Below are positions 11,522 to 23,804 of a stretch of 64,000 bases of DNA, one piece after another (position 1 is the first letter of the stretch; every line of letters begins with the position of its first letter). The DNA is from Fennellomyces sp. T-0311. Its lineage: Eukaryota > Mucoromycota > Mucoromycetes > Mucorales > Lichtheimiaceae. The notes under the pieces are model-generated. The model saw nothing but the letters and a program-made list of their open reading frames with translations. It searched no databases and was not told the origin of the DNA. The stretch spans positions 558,001 through 622,000 of the forward strand of contig JALLLT010000021.1 of NCBI GenBank assembly GCA_025266875.1, written 5' to 3'. Made by a program: the position numbers and the translations under genes.

Positions 11522-13420
11522 ATTTCGTAGGCAAAAAGTGGCTATGAAAAAGAAGAAAAAGAGAGCAAGAAGAAAAAGGAGTGACGAAAAAAAAAGAAAT
11601 GCGCGTTCATAAAGTATTTACTTTTTTGGGGGTTCCAAGACCATTACTTGGTTAAGTCCCAAATTAGGTTCAAACCTTTTGTCGGCACCTGTGCGCAAAT
11701 GAACTGGTGATCCTTTATAAAATGCTCCCTCAGTGCAAATACCAAATGTGCAGGGTTCGGTTGCATTACAGAATTAACTTTTTTCGATTTGGGGGAAGAC
11801 CCTTTTTTTTATGTTCTCTCACTGCTCCTGTATTATTAGATCTTTTTATATTGAGTATTAAAAAATCGAGGTGGAATGGTCATGCAAAAGAACACGGGTA
11901 AGATACTTCCTCCTTGGAACTACCCCGGATAGCCCTCATTTTTGGATCCGGTGCGTGCTCCGCCCATGCCTCCTTACTTTTTTTTCTTTTACGTGTGTAT
12001 GTGCGTCCGTAATAAAGAAACGAGATCGTGATTACGTCGAAAAGATGAGTTGTGCTATAAAAGGTAAATCATCGACAATGGTGTGTTACGAAAATCGACT
12101 CATGGGTCAACAAAAAAAAAGCCATCCGATGTCTATTTGTCATTTTTTACATACCGTGATAGTCGCATTTACTGCGCACATTTGCGCGGACAATATTGCA
12201 ATGCACTTTCTCGTGCTACATATAAAACAACTCGTTGGCTTTCATCGTCTTTCGATTATGCTGTAATGGTAATATACATGTGTCCAATTCTCGATCTTTC
12301 CGTTGTACACCTCCGCTTTGGCAGTTTATCATGCTACTAGCTCCCTGAATCATGGGATCGTGCTGCACGTCTGTGCCTTGAGCGGTGGTTTTCTCAAGTT
12401 GATCCTGTACCTCCCATCAATCTCGAGTTCTGTTTGTTTACCTGCCAATACAAACAACCGAACGGTACAAACTAGCGCTATTTGGCAATAAGGGCATAAA
12501 CAGGGAAAATGAATCGACCACCTGATTGCGGCGCTCTGAACATAAGGCAGCGTGTGGCTATACTGCAATTACGGCTCCAGTTGATGTAGCTCTGCAATGA
12601 CGAAATTTCTGCTGTATACCTGTGTCCATGGAAAGCCTTGATCTGGCGAATTGGCACGAAGGCACTGCTGGAAAGTAGATGTCATCCTTCGATAATATTG
12701 CATCGGCCGAATCGCATGCTCTGTGGCATTGCTTTATATGCTCACGGGGCAGAGCTACAATTAATAAGCAAGGCTTGCATCTTGCATAGACGTTTCTAAG
12801 AAGAAGCAGATAAGTGGCAGAACGTTCGTGATTTTAAATCGATACGTCATCTCGGTCCATGGATTGTCGCCGAAGAGCTTATTGCGGCTAAAGCTGATTT
12901 AATGCAACCAAAGAGCGCTACACAGCAAAGTTACACAGAAATTGGCTGGTCAAACCACATACCAGGAACTGGACACGATACCAAGTGTGCCCTGAAGCAC
13001 GCCAAATATATACACACTACGCAGCAAACAAGCAATGCACCAAACAAAGCGCTGGATGCTGCGTGACGCTTGGTCAGACAATTAGAGCGGGTGTGGAACG
13101 ACGCGATGATGCACAAAGGGCCCAAGGAACCCCTGATTGAAATCAGTATGCATGGTTTTGACGATGGCGGGTGTCAGAGAATCGGGCAGGCAGTGATACG
13201 TGGCATAGAGAGTAAGGTGGGGTTGTGCGAATGATGTTGCCAGCCAAAAAGTGACCAGAAGCTCCTGTCCCGCAGGCAACTTTCATTCCCAGCAGGGCTT
13301 TTTGAGTGCAAAGATCGACTAGAAGCGTGGCTCAAGGAGTTTTGCAAGACCTTAAATTTTAAAGAGCATCGTTTTTTTTTCATTGCGCATTTCTTGGTCA
13401 ACTAGAGAGCCTACGATTGA
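11522..13420. other. Divergent intergenic region (about 1.9 kb)
   Basis: This lies between the ArfGEF (-) and the bromodomain/kinase gene (+), so it should hold both promoters. GA-rich sequence flanks the ArfGEF start (11545-11600). The open frames inside are under 135 codons, AT-rich and without recognisable domains; I see no gene, tRNA or repeat that I can support. Confidence 0.45.
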
Positions 13421-16400
13421 ATGGACGACTGGGCCTTTCAAGAAAGCAGCGACTCTGCTATGGGCACAGTCAACAACGTTCAGCTATTCTGGAAATTCCA
13501 AACGCTGGAATCGCTTGGACTATCTGATCACGACGACACCGCAGCGACGAGACGGCTGCCGGACGAAGACACACCAAGCTTCCTTCCCACCGAAGCAAAT
13601 CGACCAGTGCCAGATGATTTACACCAAGAGGTCGACCGTCTGCTGAACATGCCGACAGAAGGTAGGTATCCTTTGTTTGGAAAGCCCTTATTATTGTTAT
13701 TATTAGCTTGCTGAATCCCTTTGTAAACGAGTATAGTGGCATCCCCGATTCTGCTCAGCGATTCCTTGACACTGCACAACAGCCACACCACTACCACAGC
13801 TTATCCTCCAGAAGTTTTGTTTTCTGGTTCGTCGTCAACCTACGACATGAATGAGTTGTCGAATACGCAAGCGACAACTCCCGCCATTTCTACAACCGTG
13901 CGACGGAAACGATCACGATCACCATCCATGACTACGCCGCTCGTCGACGATCGACCCTTTGTAAAGGCACGCACTGATGAGCCGGCGCCGCACGTTCCAG
14001 ACCTCGCGCTGCTCCCGACCTTTTTCACCTCACTTGTTCCTTCACTATCCCAAGGTGAAGAAGCTCAATCCGATACCCAGAAAGCAGATATTGTCGATTC
14101 TCCACGACCCAGTCTGCGTGTACATATACAACGTAATCACCAGCAAAAACACCAGCCTCTCAAGCAATTACCAGCATCCTCATCAACAGTAGCAACATCA
14201 TCACCCGGCCCACCAGTCACTGCAGGCTTCAGTGTTCAAGAGAGCAGCGATCCAATGCGACGCCGTTTGGATGGAATGGGAATAAAACGGCTGACTGTTG
14301 CCATTCTTCGCCGTCTGAGCGTCGTCCTGTCCGTCGATGAGCTGCCGTCAGTGGACCTCGACGATCCAAGGGAAACTGACTCGCAACAGATCCTTCCGCT
14401 CCATGCAATGCAAATTATCACAACAATGATTCTTGGAACGTCAGGTGACAAGGATGTTTCCCAAACAGACGGCTCGCAGATTTCCAACGGCGATTTGGTT
14501 GCGGTACAGCGGATGGTGATTGAGGGTCTCAGAGTGAAAAACATTTCAATCAATACGCTGGTTGCTAAGCGACTGGTCACTGCGAATTCCATCCCCGAGC
14601 AACCCATGTCCATGGCAACACCGGGTTCCGCGCAACTCTATATCGACCTCAGCACTGTCAAGTACGAACCACCAACAAATGTGACGCGATTATTTCTGCG
14701 GCTGTATCGATTTATTCTCAACATGTTGCTCGCGACTCCCGATTGCTGGCCATTCATCCAGCCTGTTCCTGACTCAGCTGTTCTTTATCACCAAGAGATA
14801 AAAAATCCCATGGATTTGTCCACCGTGGAGAAGAAGGCCTGGGATGGCGCGTACACCACCTTCTCGAAGTTTGAAAAGGATATGTTGTTGATATGGCAGA
14901 ATGCAAAATCGTACCATAGCGACACAGGCACCATTCCTAAACATGCTGACAAGCTCCACAGTCTCTTTCGCAAAATTGTCTTAGATTTAAAGACACAAAT
15001 AAGGTGAGAATAGGCGTGGGTTGAATCCAGGAACAGAATTTTTTAAACATAAAGTTTGATAGGCCACAGAAGAACCAGAAATCTGCACCGAGCAGCGATT
15101 TTCGATTCGACCCAATTGATCTGCTTCCAGAGGAAACCGAGCTCTCGCAATCACTGCTGTCTCGATTATTTTCCGCCAACAGGTATTTATAGCGTGCCAC
15201 GGGGTGGATCCAAGAGCGATTACTAATACCGTTTTCCCAAATAGCACCGTTTATACTATAGCTGCCATGTCGCCGCTGGAACCAAAAGCAAAGCAGCGTG
15301 GTTTAGCTTCAGAAAAGCTCCTCTATCTGCAACTCAATGGACCTTTTTTCGAAGCTGTCGAGCGTATGAAAAAGGATCCCACAGCAGATCATCGCACCGT
15401 TCCTCGATTCTACATTGCCAAAAACCGCACGTTTCTGGAGCAAGTGAGCGCATTTGGGGTGCTTGCTATATTCTACAATACAAAAGTAAAGCGAATCAGG
15501 CCAAAGCGGTATCAAGTCGAGACGGATATTTTGATCACATACCCAGCAAGCTCTCTTTACGACATTGATCGTCTCAGTAAAGACACGCACGAACTTGCAC
15601 CAAAGGCGTGGATCCATTTGCGACCTCTTCGAATTGTAGAAAACGCATCTTTTGAAGTCAACGAGACTGTGGAACGGGATTACTTTCGACGCATGTACAC
15701 GACGGCAAGGATCACTGCAGTCTCCCAGCCTTTGATGGGTGGTTCTGCTGACGACGTTGAGACCAAACTCATGCTTCGACGGATCGCACGGACTGCGTTG
15801 TCTCTTCCAGACAGCGAAGAAGAAGATAATAAGGCGATTGTGCAAGTTCAAGTCAAAGGGGACAAAAAGGGATCGAAGTTTCCACAGCAGGTGAAGCCAT
15901 CAACACCACTGATCAAAAAAGAAGGGAAAACGAATGGGAACGGCAAAACGGGGCCAAAACCTGTACTGATCAAGTCTGAGGAGAGATCAAAATCGCCTTC
16001 GGCTGAACCAGAAGCACAAGTTGTCTCCGAGAAACGGCCTGGCAAAATGAGACGCGAGGCAGATCACGAAGTGTGGCGACGGTTGTTTGAAGGTAAAGCA
16101 TCAAAAGGAGCTAAGATACCTGAGCGATGCCATTGACAAGTTTCAAGTTTGCAGAGCAAAAGGTGTTGATATCCAAAACCTCTCTGAGAAATACGGTTCT
16201 CTGAACTGGAGTAATCCGAACTCTGAAGGGTTTTTCAAGCAAGTTTACTTTCTACAGGATGTTGTTGTCCAGGCCTTTCGACAAATGACCATGTATCAGC
16301 GGATAACTGAAATTGCATGTCTGATGTAAGCATTGTGCAGCTTGTTATGCATGAGTTGATGTTAATGCAGTGCGCATGCGTAACAGGAAACTACGAAATC

Positions 16401-17580
16401 TTCCTCACATGGCCCAGATGAAAGAGATCATATACAATGATGATGGGGATGTAATGGGTCTAACCATGGAACGGTACGCAACCAGTATATGCTTGGCTTC
16501 GTGACATACTAATGCATTGGATCGTAAAACAGATACCAAGAAACGTTAAAGCAGTACACGCATGTTCATTCACACCATCGTCTTACTGCTCACCAAAAAT
16601 ACAGTATCATTCGGCAGATGATTCGATGCATTAAGACCATCCATGAAGCTGGGTTGGCTCATCGCGATCTTTCCGAAGTAAACTTCATGGTGAATCGGGT
16701 TGACGATAAACTGGACGATGGGAGTGAGGACGTCCACTTGTATCTAATTGATTTCGGTAAATCGGTTTTCTGTGAGGCTCAAGATGTGCGCGATTGGTTC
16801 GTCGATGTTCCTCGAGCAAAATGGGAGTATGATGGTGATGTGGTCCCCGAATCCAAAGAAGAGCTAGAGATCTGGTGTGCCAACCTGCCCTGGGTTAAAG
16901 GAAAGCCGGATCATGGATACCGCATGTACAGGTAATGTTTGCAATTCGCTTCACTTCCCTTGTAGCTAAGCCCAGATTACCTTAGATCAATCCAAACGCT
17001 ACCAAAAACCCGCTCAGACACTCAAGTGCTTCCATGGCTCATCCATCCGATGGCTGAGGATATATATTCAATCGGTGTCATGATCTGGAAAACGTTCACT
17101 GACACTGAACCGTGGCGAGGCGTTCTCGACACTGATCTACAAGGTCTACGATACGTTGCTGAAGATGATTACCGGATTGAGAGAGCATTACAGCAAGACA
17201 TCAATGGAGTAGTCAGTAGAGAACTTCTTTTAAAGTGCTTGCGGACTGCACCACTAGATCGAGTTAGTGCAGCTGAGCTCTCGGAATGGTTTGAACTGGA
17301 TGAAACTAAAGCGGCACTACTGGAAGAATGGAAGACGTACTCCTCCGAAACTCGGGCAACAAGAAAGGCAAAGACGGTGTTTGGCTTTGAAGAAATGGAA
17401 GACGAATCCAAACGGAGGCGGAAGCGCAAACCAAACCAAGCAAATTCAACGACAACCAACTTCAACAACAAAGGAAAAGGCCGCTCGACTGCATCGGCGA
17501 CAGCCAAGGCTAAAACCCCATCGCCGCATCCTCCTCATCCCTTAACTGACGGTAGCGCCCATCAAAACCCTGTTATATAG
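13421..17580 (+). CDS. Bromodomain protein with C-terminal protein-kinase domain
   Basis: Exons 13421-13661, 13737-15003, 15063-15182, 15245-16092, 16148-16325, 16387-16473, 16533-16931 and 16986-17580 give 1244 aa. A basic nuclear-signal-like RRKRSRS lies in the N-terminal part. Residues about 390-500 are a bromodomain: WPFIQPVPDSAVLYHQEIK, NPMDLSTV, then a NAKSYHSDT segment containing the acetyl-lysine-binding Asn. The middle 350 residues are unrecognised. The C-terminal part is a protein kinase: HRDLSEVNFMV (catalytic Asp and Asn), LIDFGKS (DFG) and DIYSIGVMIW (subdomain IX). In the expected beta-3 strand the sequence is VVVQAF, with Gln where the ATP-binding Lys is usual, and no clear Gly-rich loop is seen, so activity is uncertain. 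The tail is basic (KRRRKRK). It probably acts at acetylated chromatin. Confidence 0.85.
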
Positions 17581-17843
17581 CATCTATTTTCCTCCTTCAT
17601 ACCTTTTTTTTCTTACCGCTACTGTTTTCTTTACAAACCCAACATTGTGTACACTTATAGCACGCATTACTACATTTAAATCCAGAACCAAGGTGTCATA
17701 TTACAAATGTAATTAATTATTGGCTTCTTTGGCGGTGGCGTGTAATATCCATACTATCCTCATCATGATTTAATATTGTGTACAGCTGACTCTGGTAGCA
17801 CACTAGCAATTTAACTATATGAGTTACTGCGGGAAAATCTGTT

Positions 17844-19148
17844 CTAGTGCTTTCCCTTGTAGATCGTGATATCGCTATATACGGGCTTGTGATCACTGTA
17901 TCAAATCCATTCAATCTATTTAGCTCTTATTCGTCGTTGTTAATGAAATGTGTGTATATACTACATACCTCGACCATAAACCGTTGTCAGTAAGGGTTTC
18001 ACCGACACGGAAACTCCTGCTCTCCCAGCCACCGTTTGAACCGCCCATCACAAAGTCAATTCGACTGTAGCTGTTCGTGTTGTCAAAGGGAGAAGCGAAG
18101 CCGGTGAAGGTAGCATAGTCACCGCTTCTGCGGACAGGCGAGGTTTCTCCAATAATATCCTGGAAGACGAACTCTTGCTCCTCCTTGTCGCTCCAGCTGT
18201 ATTTGTCGACAAAAGTCTGGTTGAGCTTCAATGGGGCCACTTGTCCTGTGATAACTTTGTAGCCCAGTTGATCAGGGCGTGAATTAAAGTCACCAGTAAC
18301 GAAGACTGGACGTTTGGTCTTGATCGCTTCGTATTTGGCACGGTGAAGTACCAAGGAAAGACCGTAACCACGCTGTTCGTCGGAGACATGATCCAAATGG
18401 GTGTTGATATATGTGAACACGCCCGAGTTTCCCTTGAATTGTGCCACAGTAGCAATGCGTGTGTTACCAGCATCAGGGTACTATCATATTAACGCAATAA
18501 GGAAGGTATACTTTATGATTGTGATCGGTTTGTAATACCTTGGAAGGCTCAAATGGTGTCTTGCTGAGCCAGAAGGTATCCCATTTGTTGAGTTTGGCAA
18601 CATCCCTATAATAGCCGGCTCAGTTAGTCAATAAGAAAGTTATGTTACAGAGTTAGCATGCGCCTACTTCCTGTAAAAGATGGGGCTGTATTCTCCATCT
18701 TCTTTTCCATCTTCGCGACCAACACCAATCTTGGCAAAGTCATCACCAAGCAAGAGTTGAAGATCATCCAACTGTCGCTTTGTCACTTCTTGGAGACCTT
18801 TTCCGATAACGAAATATGATTAGTTGTCCATCAAAATGTTTAGCAATTCAAAATGGTGATGAGAATACCAATAAAGTCAGCACGATCGAACAAAATAGTG
18901 TTGGCAACAGCAATGCGTCGCTCGCTCCATGGACGCTCCTTCGTGTTGGGAAAGTAAGATTCTGGATCCGAAGGAATGGATGAAGAAAGATTGGCGATGG
19001 TTTCAGGAACTGTGATTGAGTCGGGCATAGCGTCCATGCGGATGTTCCAGCTCAGCATACGAATGTTGTCAACTCCCTTGGACTGAGTTGGAGCAGCGAA
19101 TGTAGCACTAGCAGCTACCAGAATTGCCAATGTGATAGTGTACTTCAT
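17844..19148 (-). CDS. Secreted endonuclease/exonuclease/phosphatase-family hydrolase
   Basis: Exons 19148-18869, 18797-18668, 18605-18539, 18480-17969 and 17895-17844 give 346 aa. Residues 1-19 are a signal peptide (ITLAILVAASATFA). The EEP fold is clear: MLSWNIRMD (metal-site Asn), DFIGLQEVTKRQ with the metal-binding Glu, YINTHLDHVSDEQRG, VFVTGDFNSRPDQ (catalytic Asp/Asn), RIDFVM and the final SDHKPV with the active-site His. Fungal relatives are described as secreted nucleases or phosphodiesterases; the substrate is not readable. Correct splicing of the last exon is essential, because reading through gives a false stop at 17920 and loses SDH. Confidence 0.9.
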
Positions 19149-22100
19149 CAAATATTAAGGAATGCGTGGCTTAATAGCGAGAAAATATGATGAGATGTCT
19201 ATATATATGAAATTTATTTAAATCTAATGTTCTGGATTTTGTCATATGGTAAAATTATGACAGATGGTCAAAGAGCCACTGACTACTGCGCAATGGCCCA
19301 CGTTCAGGGGCACCTCATTATTCTGTGTTACCGTTGTCAAAAATGCTTCTTAAGCACGAGCCAGAATAAAGTTTCTATTTATCTGATTCGAGTAAGTTGT
19401 TAAATCCTGGTTCAAAACTTCACACACGTGGACATAATCAAACTCCACTTTCGAAAGGTAACCATAGCGTGATGCCAACAAACATTACTATTCGCCCACA
19501 ATACGTACACAAACTAGCGAACTTACAGATATACATCCTTAGCTGAGATACGATCATTACTTGGTCAATCCCCGAGAGTTCGGGCATTCCAAAGATGGCT
19601 AGACTTATACCCTCATTTTCCATATCAAAGCAGTTGATAGCGATATCCACCGATGACCTGCATATCGTAATTAGTACATGACACTAGGAAGAATTTAGAT
19701 TGAATATCTTCTGTACACTTCTCAAAGCAACTTAAACATTGGATTATTATGAACTGGTTCGATCACGACTATGGGCTCCATATTAAGAGAACAATAGAAA
19801 GATTAAAGAAAGTAGATAGTTTATATAATACTGTTACACATACCTAAAACACAAGAGTAAAGCATCAGGCTCATCGGAATGCACATGACGGAAAGACCTG
19901 TCAATTACAATGACAGATCGGCGAAAGATTTGCGTTGTTACAAATCCGGTAATGGCGATCAAACTCCACTGCATCTAAATGTTGTAGGTATCTTCTGCAC
20001 TGTGTAACTTTACATAAATCGATTGTTTTATTTAAAAACATGTATACCCTCTAATGATTAATAATTAAAATACAATATATGGGCAAGCATCACGTGTTGA
20101 TATACTTGCTGGTATTTATTATAATTTAAGTTTCATCATTGAGAGCATATGTCATGCTAGCGTTGTTTCCAATGTTATATACTAAATCAAATTTAGAGTG
20201 TGTTCGTGCACAGCATTTGCATTTGAAAATAATTATGATTAAAAACTTGGAGTACCTAATTTATTTTTACACTCTGCCAATAACCTTAGTATATATATAG
20301 AGAAACACACACACATCACTAGTTGAGAGCATCATTACACGCCACTTTCAAATCAGATGTATAGAAGTTCTCGGTTTTCCTAAATATGCGAATACACTAT
20401 GTACGTATTAAGGGCAAAATGTTCCTGAAGTAGTACCATTCTAGTATGTAAGTATTGTTGGGTATTCTAATGAAATGCACCGAATTTCTGATCCGGTATA
20501 CTCTATTCCAAGTTCTTTCACTGATTGGTATGAAAGCGACTTTTCTGCGCTTCCGATCCAATTCCGATGTCCATGATGTTTGACATCCAGATTTGCACCG
20601 AGACGTGTCAAAGCTGGTAGCTCTACCTTCACAGAGTCTCCTATTACCATCCAATAACTGTCATTACGTGGAAGCCTGTTCTACGCAGATCAGCAAAATT
20701 GATAATCTGTTGTAATACACGTAACGATGGAATAAGAAATAGTTAGTACCAGTTCCACATTTACTTCCTCATCTACTCCCCTTCTCTCTTTGTTATCTTG
20801 CCTGGTCACTTAAATAATATGCTGTATCTCTGTCTTTAACTCCACGTCGATTTCTCAAAATTCTTCTGGGAAATCATAGCGGATGGAGGGTGGAAAACGC
20901 AATGCGCATAGCTGTATCACCAACAGTATATCTGTCCGTACTACGTGGTACCAAAATTAATCGTTTGATCATTCGCCTTGGTGTTTACGGATAATGTTGT
21001 TTTACTTGGTGTCATAATTGTCTTGCACAAAAACCGGTGGTTTGATTGGCGACCAATATTGTATTTTATCTGTCATAGATAGATAACCTTATCTCCAAAG
21101 AGTGGTGCTAAGCTTGTTCTCTCGTACAAAGCGACTGCTTTGAGCATATACGCCCTTTGGGTTTTTTGTACAAGTGATACACTAGTTTAAGGTCTTATTG
21201 TTCTCCATCATCCTACGATTTGTGGAACGACAAGGTTGTAAATAGCGCTTCATTCGCCAATATATTTGGCTATGTACATACCAGTATTATTAAAAAATAA
21301 TGGCCATATAATATCGAGCCATATGGGCACACTCAAGAAAAGGACTGTAATACTGTGGTTCTAATGCATGATACAGCGATTTTCTCACAGTCGCACGTAG
21401 AACATTTTTGGTGGTACTGCGTCAGCAGTCGATTGCCAAAATGGCACACACATTGGTTTTGCGTTTAAGAATGATACCATAGGAATCATTGCACCCGTCC
21501 TTTGCAACCAACTGCTTTTGCTTCATAATCAGGGTATATTTTTAACAGAGATGTCCCGAAAACTGATTGCTGTGCTATATACCATAATTTAAGAAAAGGA
21601 TTGCTGCTTCAATTATTATATTTTACACGCAACAAAACCCGGTATCTTGAAGCGTTGCTTCAGCGACAAAAGGCGTATAGCACATATTCACCTATAACAG
21701 AATTGCCGTATCAAATGAAAGCTGGTAGAAATAAATTCGAAGGTTATTGAGTCTTACTTTATGACATAAATTTGGTGAGAACTAAAAAGTCATAATAACG
21801 CTAATTACGTGGTCTCGGCGCATCTTTTTTCATTGACATTTGTTCATGAGTAAGGATATCGGTGCAGTAAAAAAGGATGGCATTGGAAGCTGTTATCTAA
21901 TATTGTCAGGGTGACCGTTAGCAACGTAAGACCGATTTGGGTCCCCTTTGTTGTACATCAAGCATGCATGGGCGGGCATTCACTTCCAGAACACGAGCCA
22001 ATGTATGAGTAAATGTCGATGGTGTAACGTTCTTGAAGGAACCCAGCTTCACCCCGCCCAGAAAAACTCAATAGCGCTAGTCATCACTCTTGTCTTCCAC

Positions 22101-22149
22101 TCATTACTCTCTTTCCACTCCTTTACACTTCCATTAAAAACCCCTAAAC
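19149..22149. other. AT-rich gene-poor stretch (3 kb)
   Basis: No intact gene was found. AT content is clearly higher than in flanking genes. Short coding-like fragments occur on the minus strand (about 19440-19980 and 20400-20960) but do not join into an open gene. The last 100 bp before 22150 is CT-rich (tcttccactc, ctctttccac) and is probably the promoter/leader of the next gene. Confidence 0.5.
20397..20960 (-). pseudogene. Possible decayed protein-coding fragment
   Basis: On the minus strand 20650-20450 reads as a coding-like segment (IGDSVKVELPALTRLGANL, then VKELGIEYTGSEIRCISLEY) but upstream continuation needs a change of frame near 20660-20680. A splice-like TTACAACAG acceptor precedes INFADLRRTG in a different frame, and exons further upstream (VDEEVNVEL) have stops. 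I do not recognise the protein. It is best read as a frameshifted remnant; a low-expressed gene with missed introns is the alternative. Confidence 0.25.
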
Positions 22150-23744
22150 ATGATCGTTTCTGCTGGTGCAGCACTGACTGCTGCTATTTTGTTGGCCCCT
22201 GGCGCTCAAGCAGCTCCGCCTTTCAAACCCGAAGATGAATTCTCAACACCGGTCGATGGCAAAGATTCCGCCGAGGACGTTGACAAAGACGTTGTGAACG
22301 ATCTCGCCGACGAATGGTCGTCCTCGGACGATGTCGACGATAAAGGCAGCGAGGAAGAAGACTTATTGCCTCCTGATGAACAACAGGACTTGAACGCAAT
22401 GACCGAAGATCTCACTGTTGGCAACGACGACGACGATATCCTCGATGGTAACGATGGTGACGACGATGGCATTTTAACTACTTCGGATGATGAAGAATCT
22501 GGTGAGGGTGAAGTCGAGGATACGCAAGCATTCAAGGCTGATGTTCTCGAGGCGAACGAGCCCGAGGATCCTCTGGTCGACGATAAAGTAACCGACAAAG
22601 ATGGAAGCGACTTAACGCTTGGACTGGCAGATGACGATGTCAAAGAAGACGACGTAATTCCCCTCTCAGAGGAAGATCCTATGTCAAATGATGGAGATGC
22701 CGAGGAAACAGACGATCTCCTTACTCTTGATGACCCAGCAGAAGAACTCGCTCTTGAAGAAACCACAGAAGATCCCATCGAATCAGAGTTGCTTCCGGAA
22801 GGCGAAGAAGGTGCCGGCGACACACAGGAAAGCGAGCTCGCTGTAGAATCTCCTTGGGATGAGCAGCAAAGTTTACAACAAGACAAAGAAGAGGTGTCCA
22901 AACCAATCCCAGATGATGGGCTCGATCTTGAAGAGACACCTGTATTGGATGGCGAGGAAACACCTTTGGTGGATGGCGAAGAGAATCCCTTCTCGGAAAC
23001 AGATCTCTTGGATAACGAGAAGGACGTTGACCTTGGAAATGAACTCGACTTGGATGCTGCTACTGAATACAAGGAAGAACACCCGAGTGACGATGATTAC
23101 AATACTCCCGTGAATGACGATGGTGAAATCGAACCTCCAATTGTTGAATCACCTCAAGTGTACACTCCATTCGCAGACCCACCTGTCGATGATGATAGCC
23201 AGCTTTCACAGGATCCCGAAGAGCTGGATATCGCACCATCTAGCGAAGAAGCTTCAGAGAGTGACCTTTTGACCGATGAATACCAAGTTGACACAACCAT
23301 TCAAGAAATCAATGACTCATTTGAGAAGGCACTGGATGCCGTGCAGCCTGAAAACGGCATTCCATCACAGGAAGATGTCGACTCATTTGGTAGCGAACTG
23401 GCTGGAGCTGCAAACGATCCATCGCAAGCTGGTTTCTTCCCTGCAGAGAATGATAATAAGTCTGCCATGATTGGTGATGATAGTGGTAGCTCCACATTGA
23501 ACATGCTGCTGGTACTTGCTGTGCTTATTCTCTTGCTTTTCAAGCTTCCAAAGATCAAGGTAAGTTAAGAACATTTTATTTCTTCTAATTGACATGCTAA
23601 AATCCTCTTTAGCGATGGCTAGGTCTTTCTTCGACCGATCAATCGTCCCTTCCGGTAAGTTACACCACTTGGCAATGATTTTTTCTTTTCGCTAATAACT
23701 GCTTACTGCAGTATCACGTACTTCGTAAGCGGAGCCAGGACTAG
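22150..23744 (+). CDS. Highly acidic type-I membrane protein, secretory pathway
   Basis: Exons 22150-23559, 23613-23654 and 23712-23744 give 494 aa. A signal peptide (residues 1-21, ending AQA-A) is followed by about 420 residues dominated by Asp and Glu, with short repeats such as the paired LDGEETP/VDGEENP segments near residues 265-280, and almost no Cys. One membrane helix follows (MLLVLAVLILLLF), then a short basic cytosolic tail ending HVLRKRSQD. The acidic lumenal domain resembles low-affinity Ca2+-buffering proteins of the ER/secretory pathway in composition only; no homology is claimed. Two small 3' exons encode the tail. The large antisense frame over this gene is a Ser-rich shadow of the Asp/Glu codons. 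Confidence 0.82.
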
Positions 23745-23804
23745 TTGTTGTTAATACCAGATTTTTCATGTATAACAGAAATGGCATATATATATAAACA
23801 TTAA

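Noticed and set aside
11665..11685. GGTTCAAACCT, a tRNA T-loop-like palindrome
   Set aside because: It is a short palindrome without a cloverleaf around it.
17717..17919. Minus-strand frame and the stop at 17920 as the end of the nuclease gene
   Set aside because: Splicing at 17968/17896 gives the conserved SDHKPV end; the other frame loses the catalytic His.
22206..23072. 288-codon Ser-rich minus-strand open frame
   Set aside because: Exact antisense of Asp/Glu codons (GAT/GAC/GAA read as Ser/Phe/Val) in the acidic protein gene.
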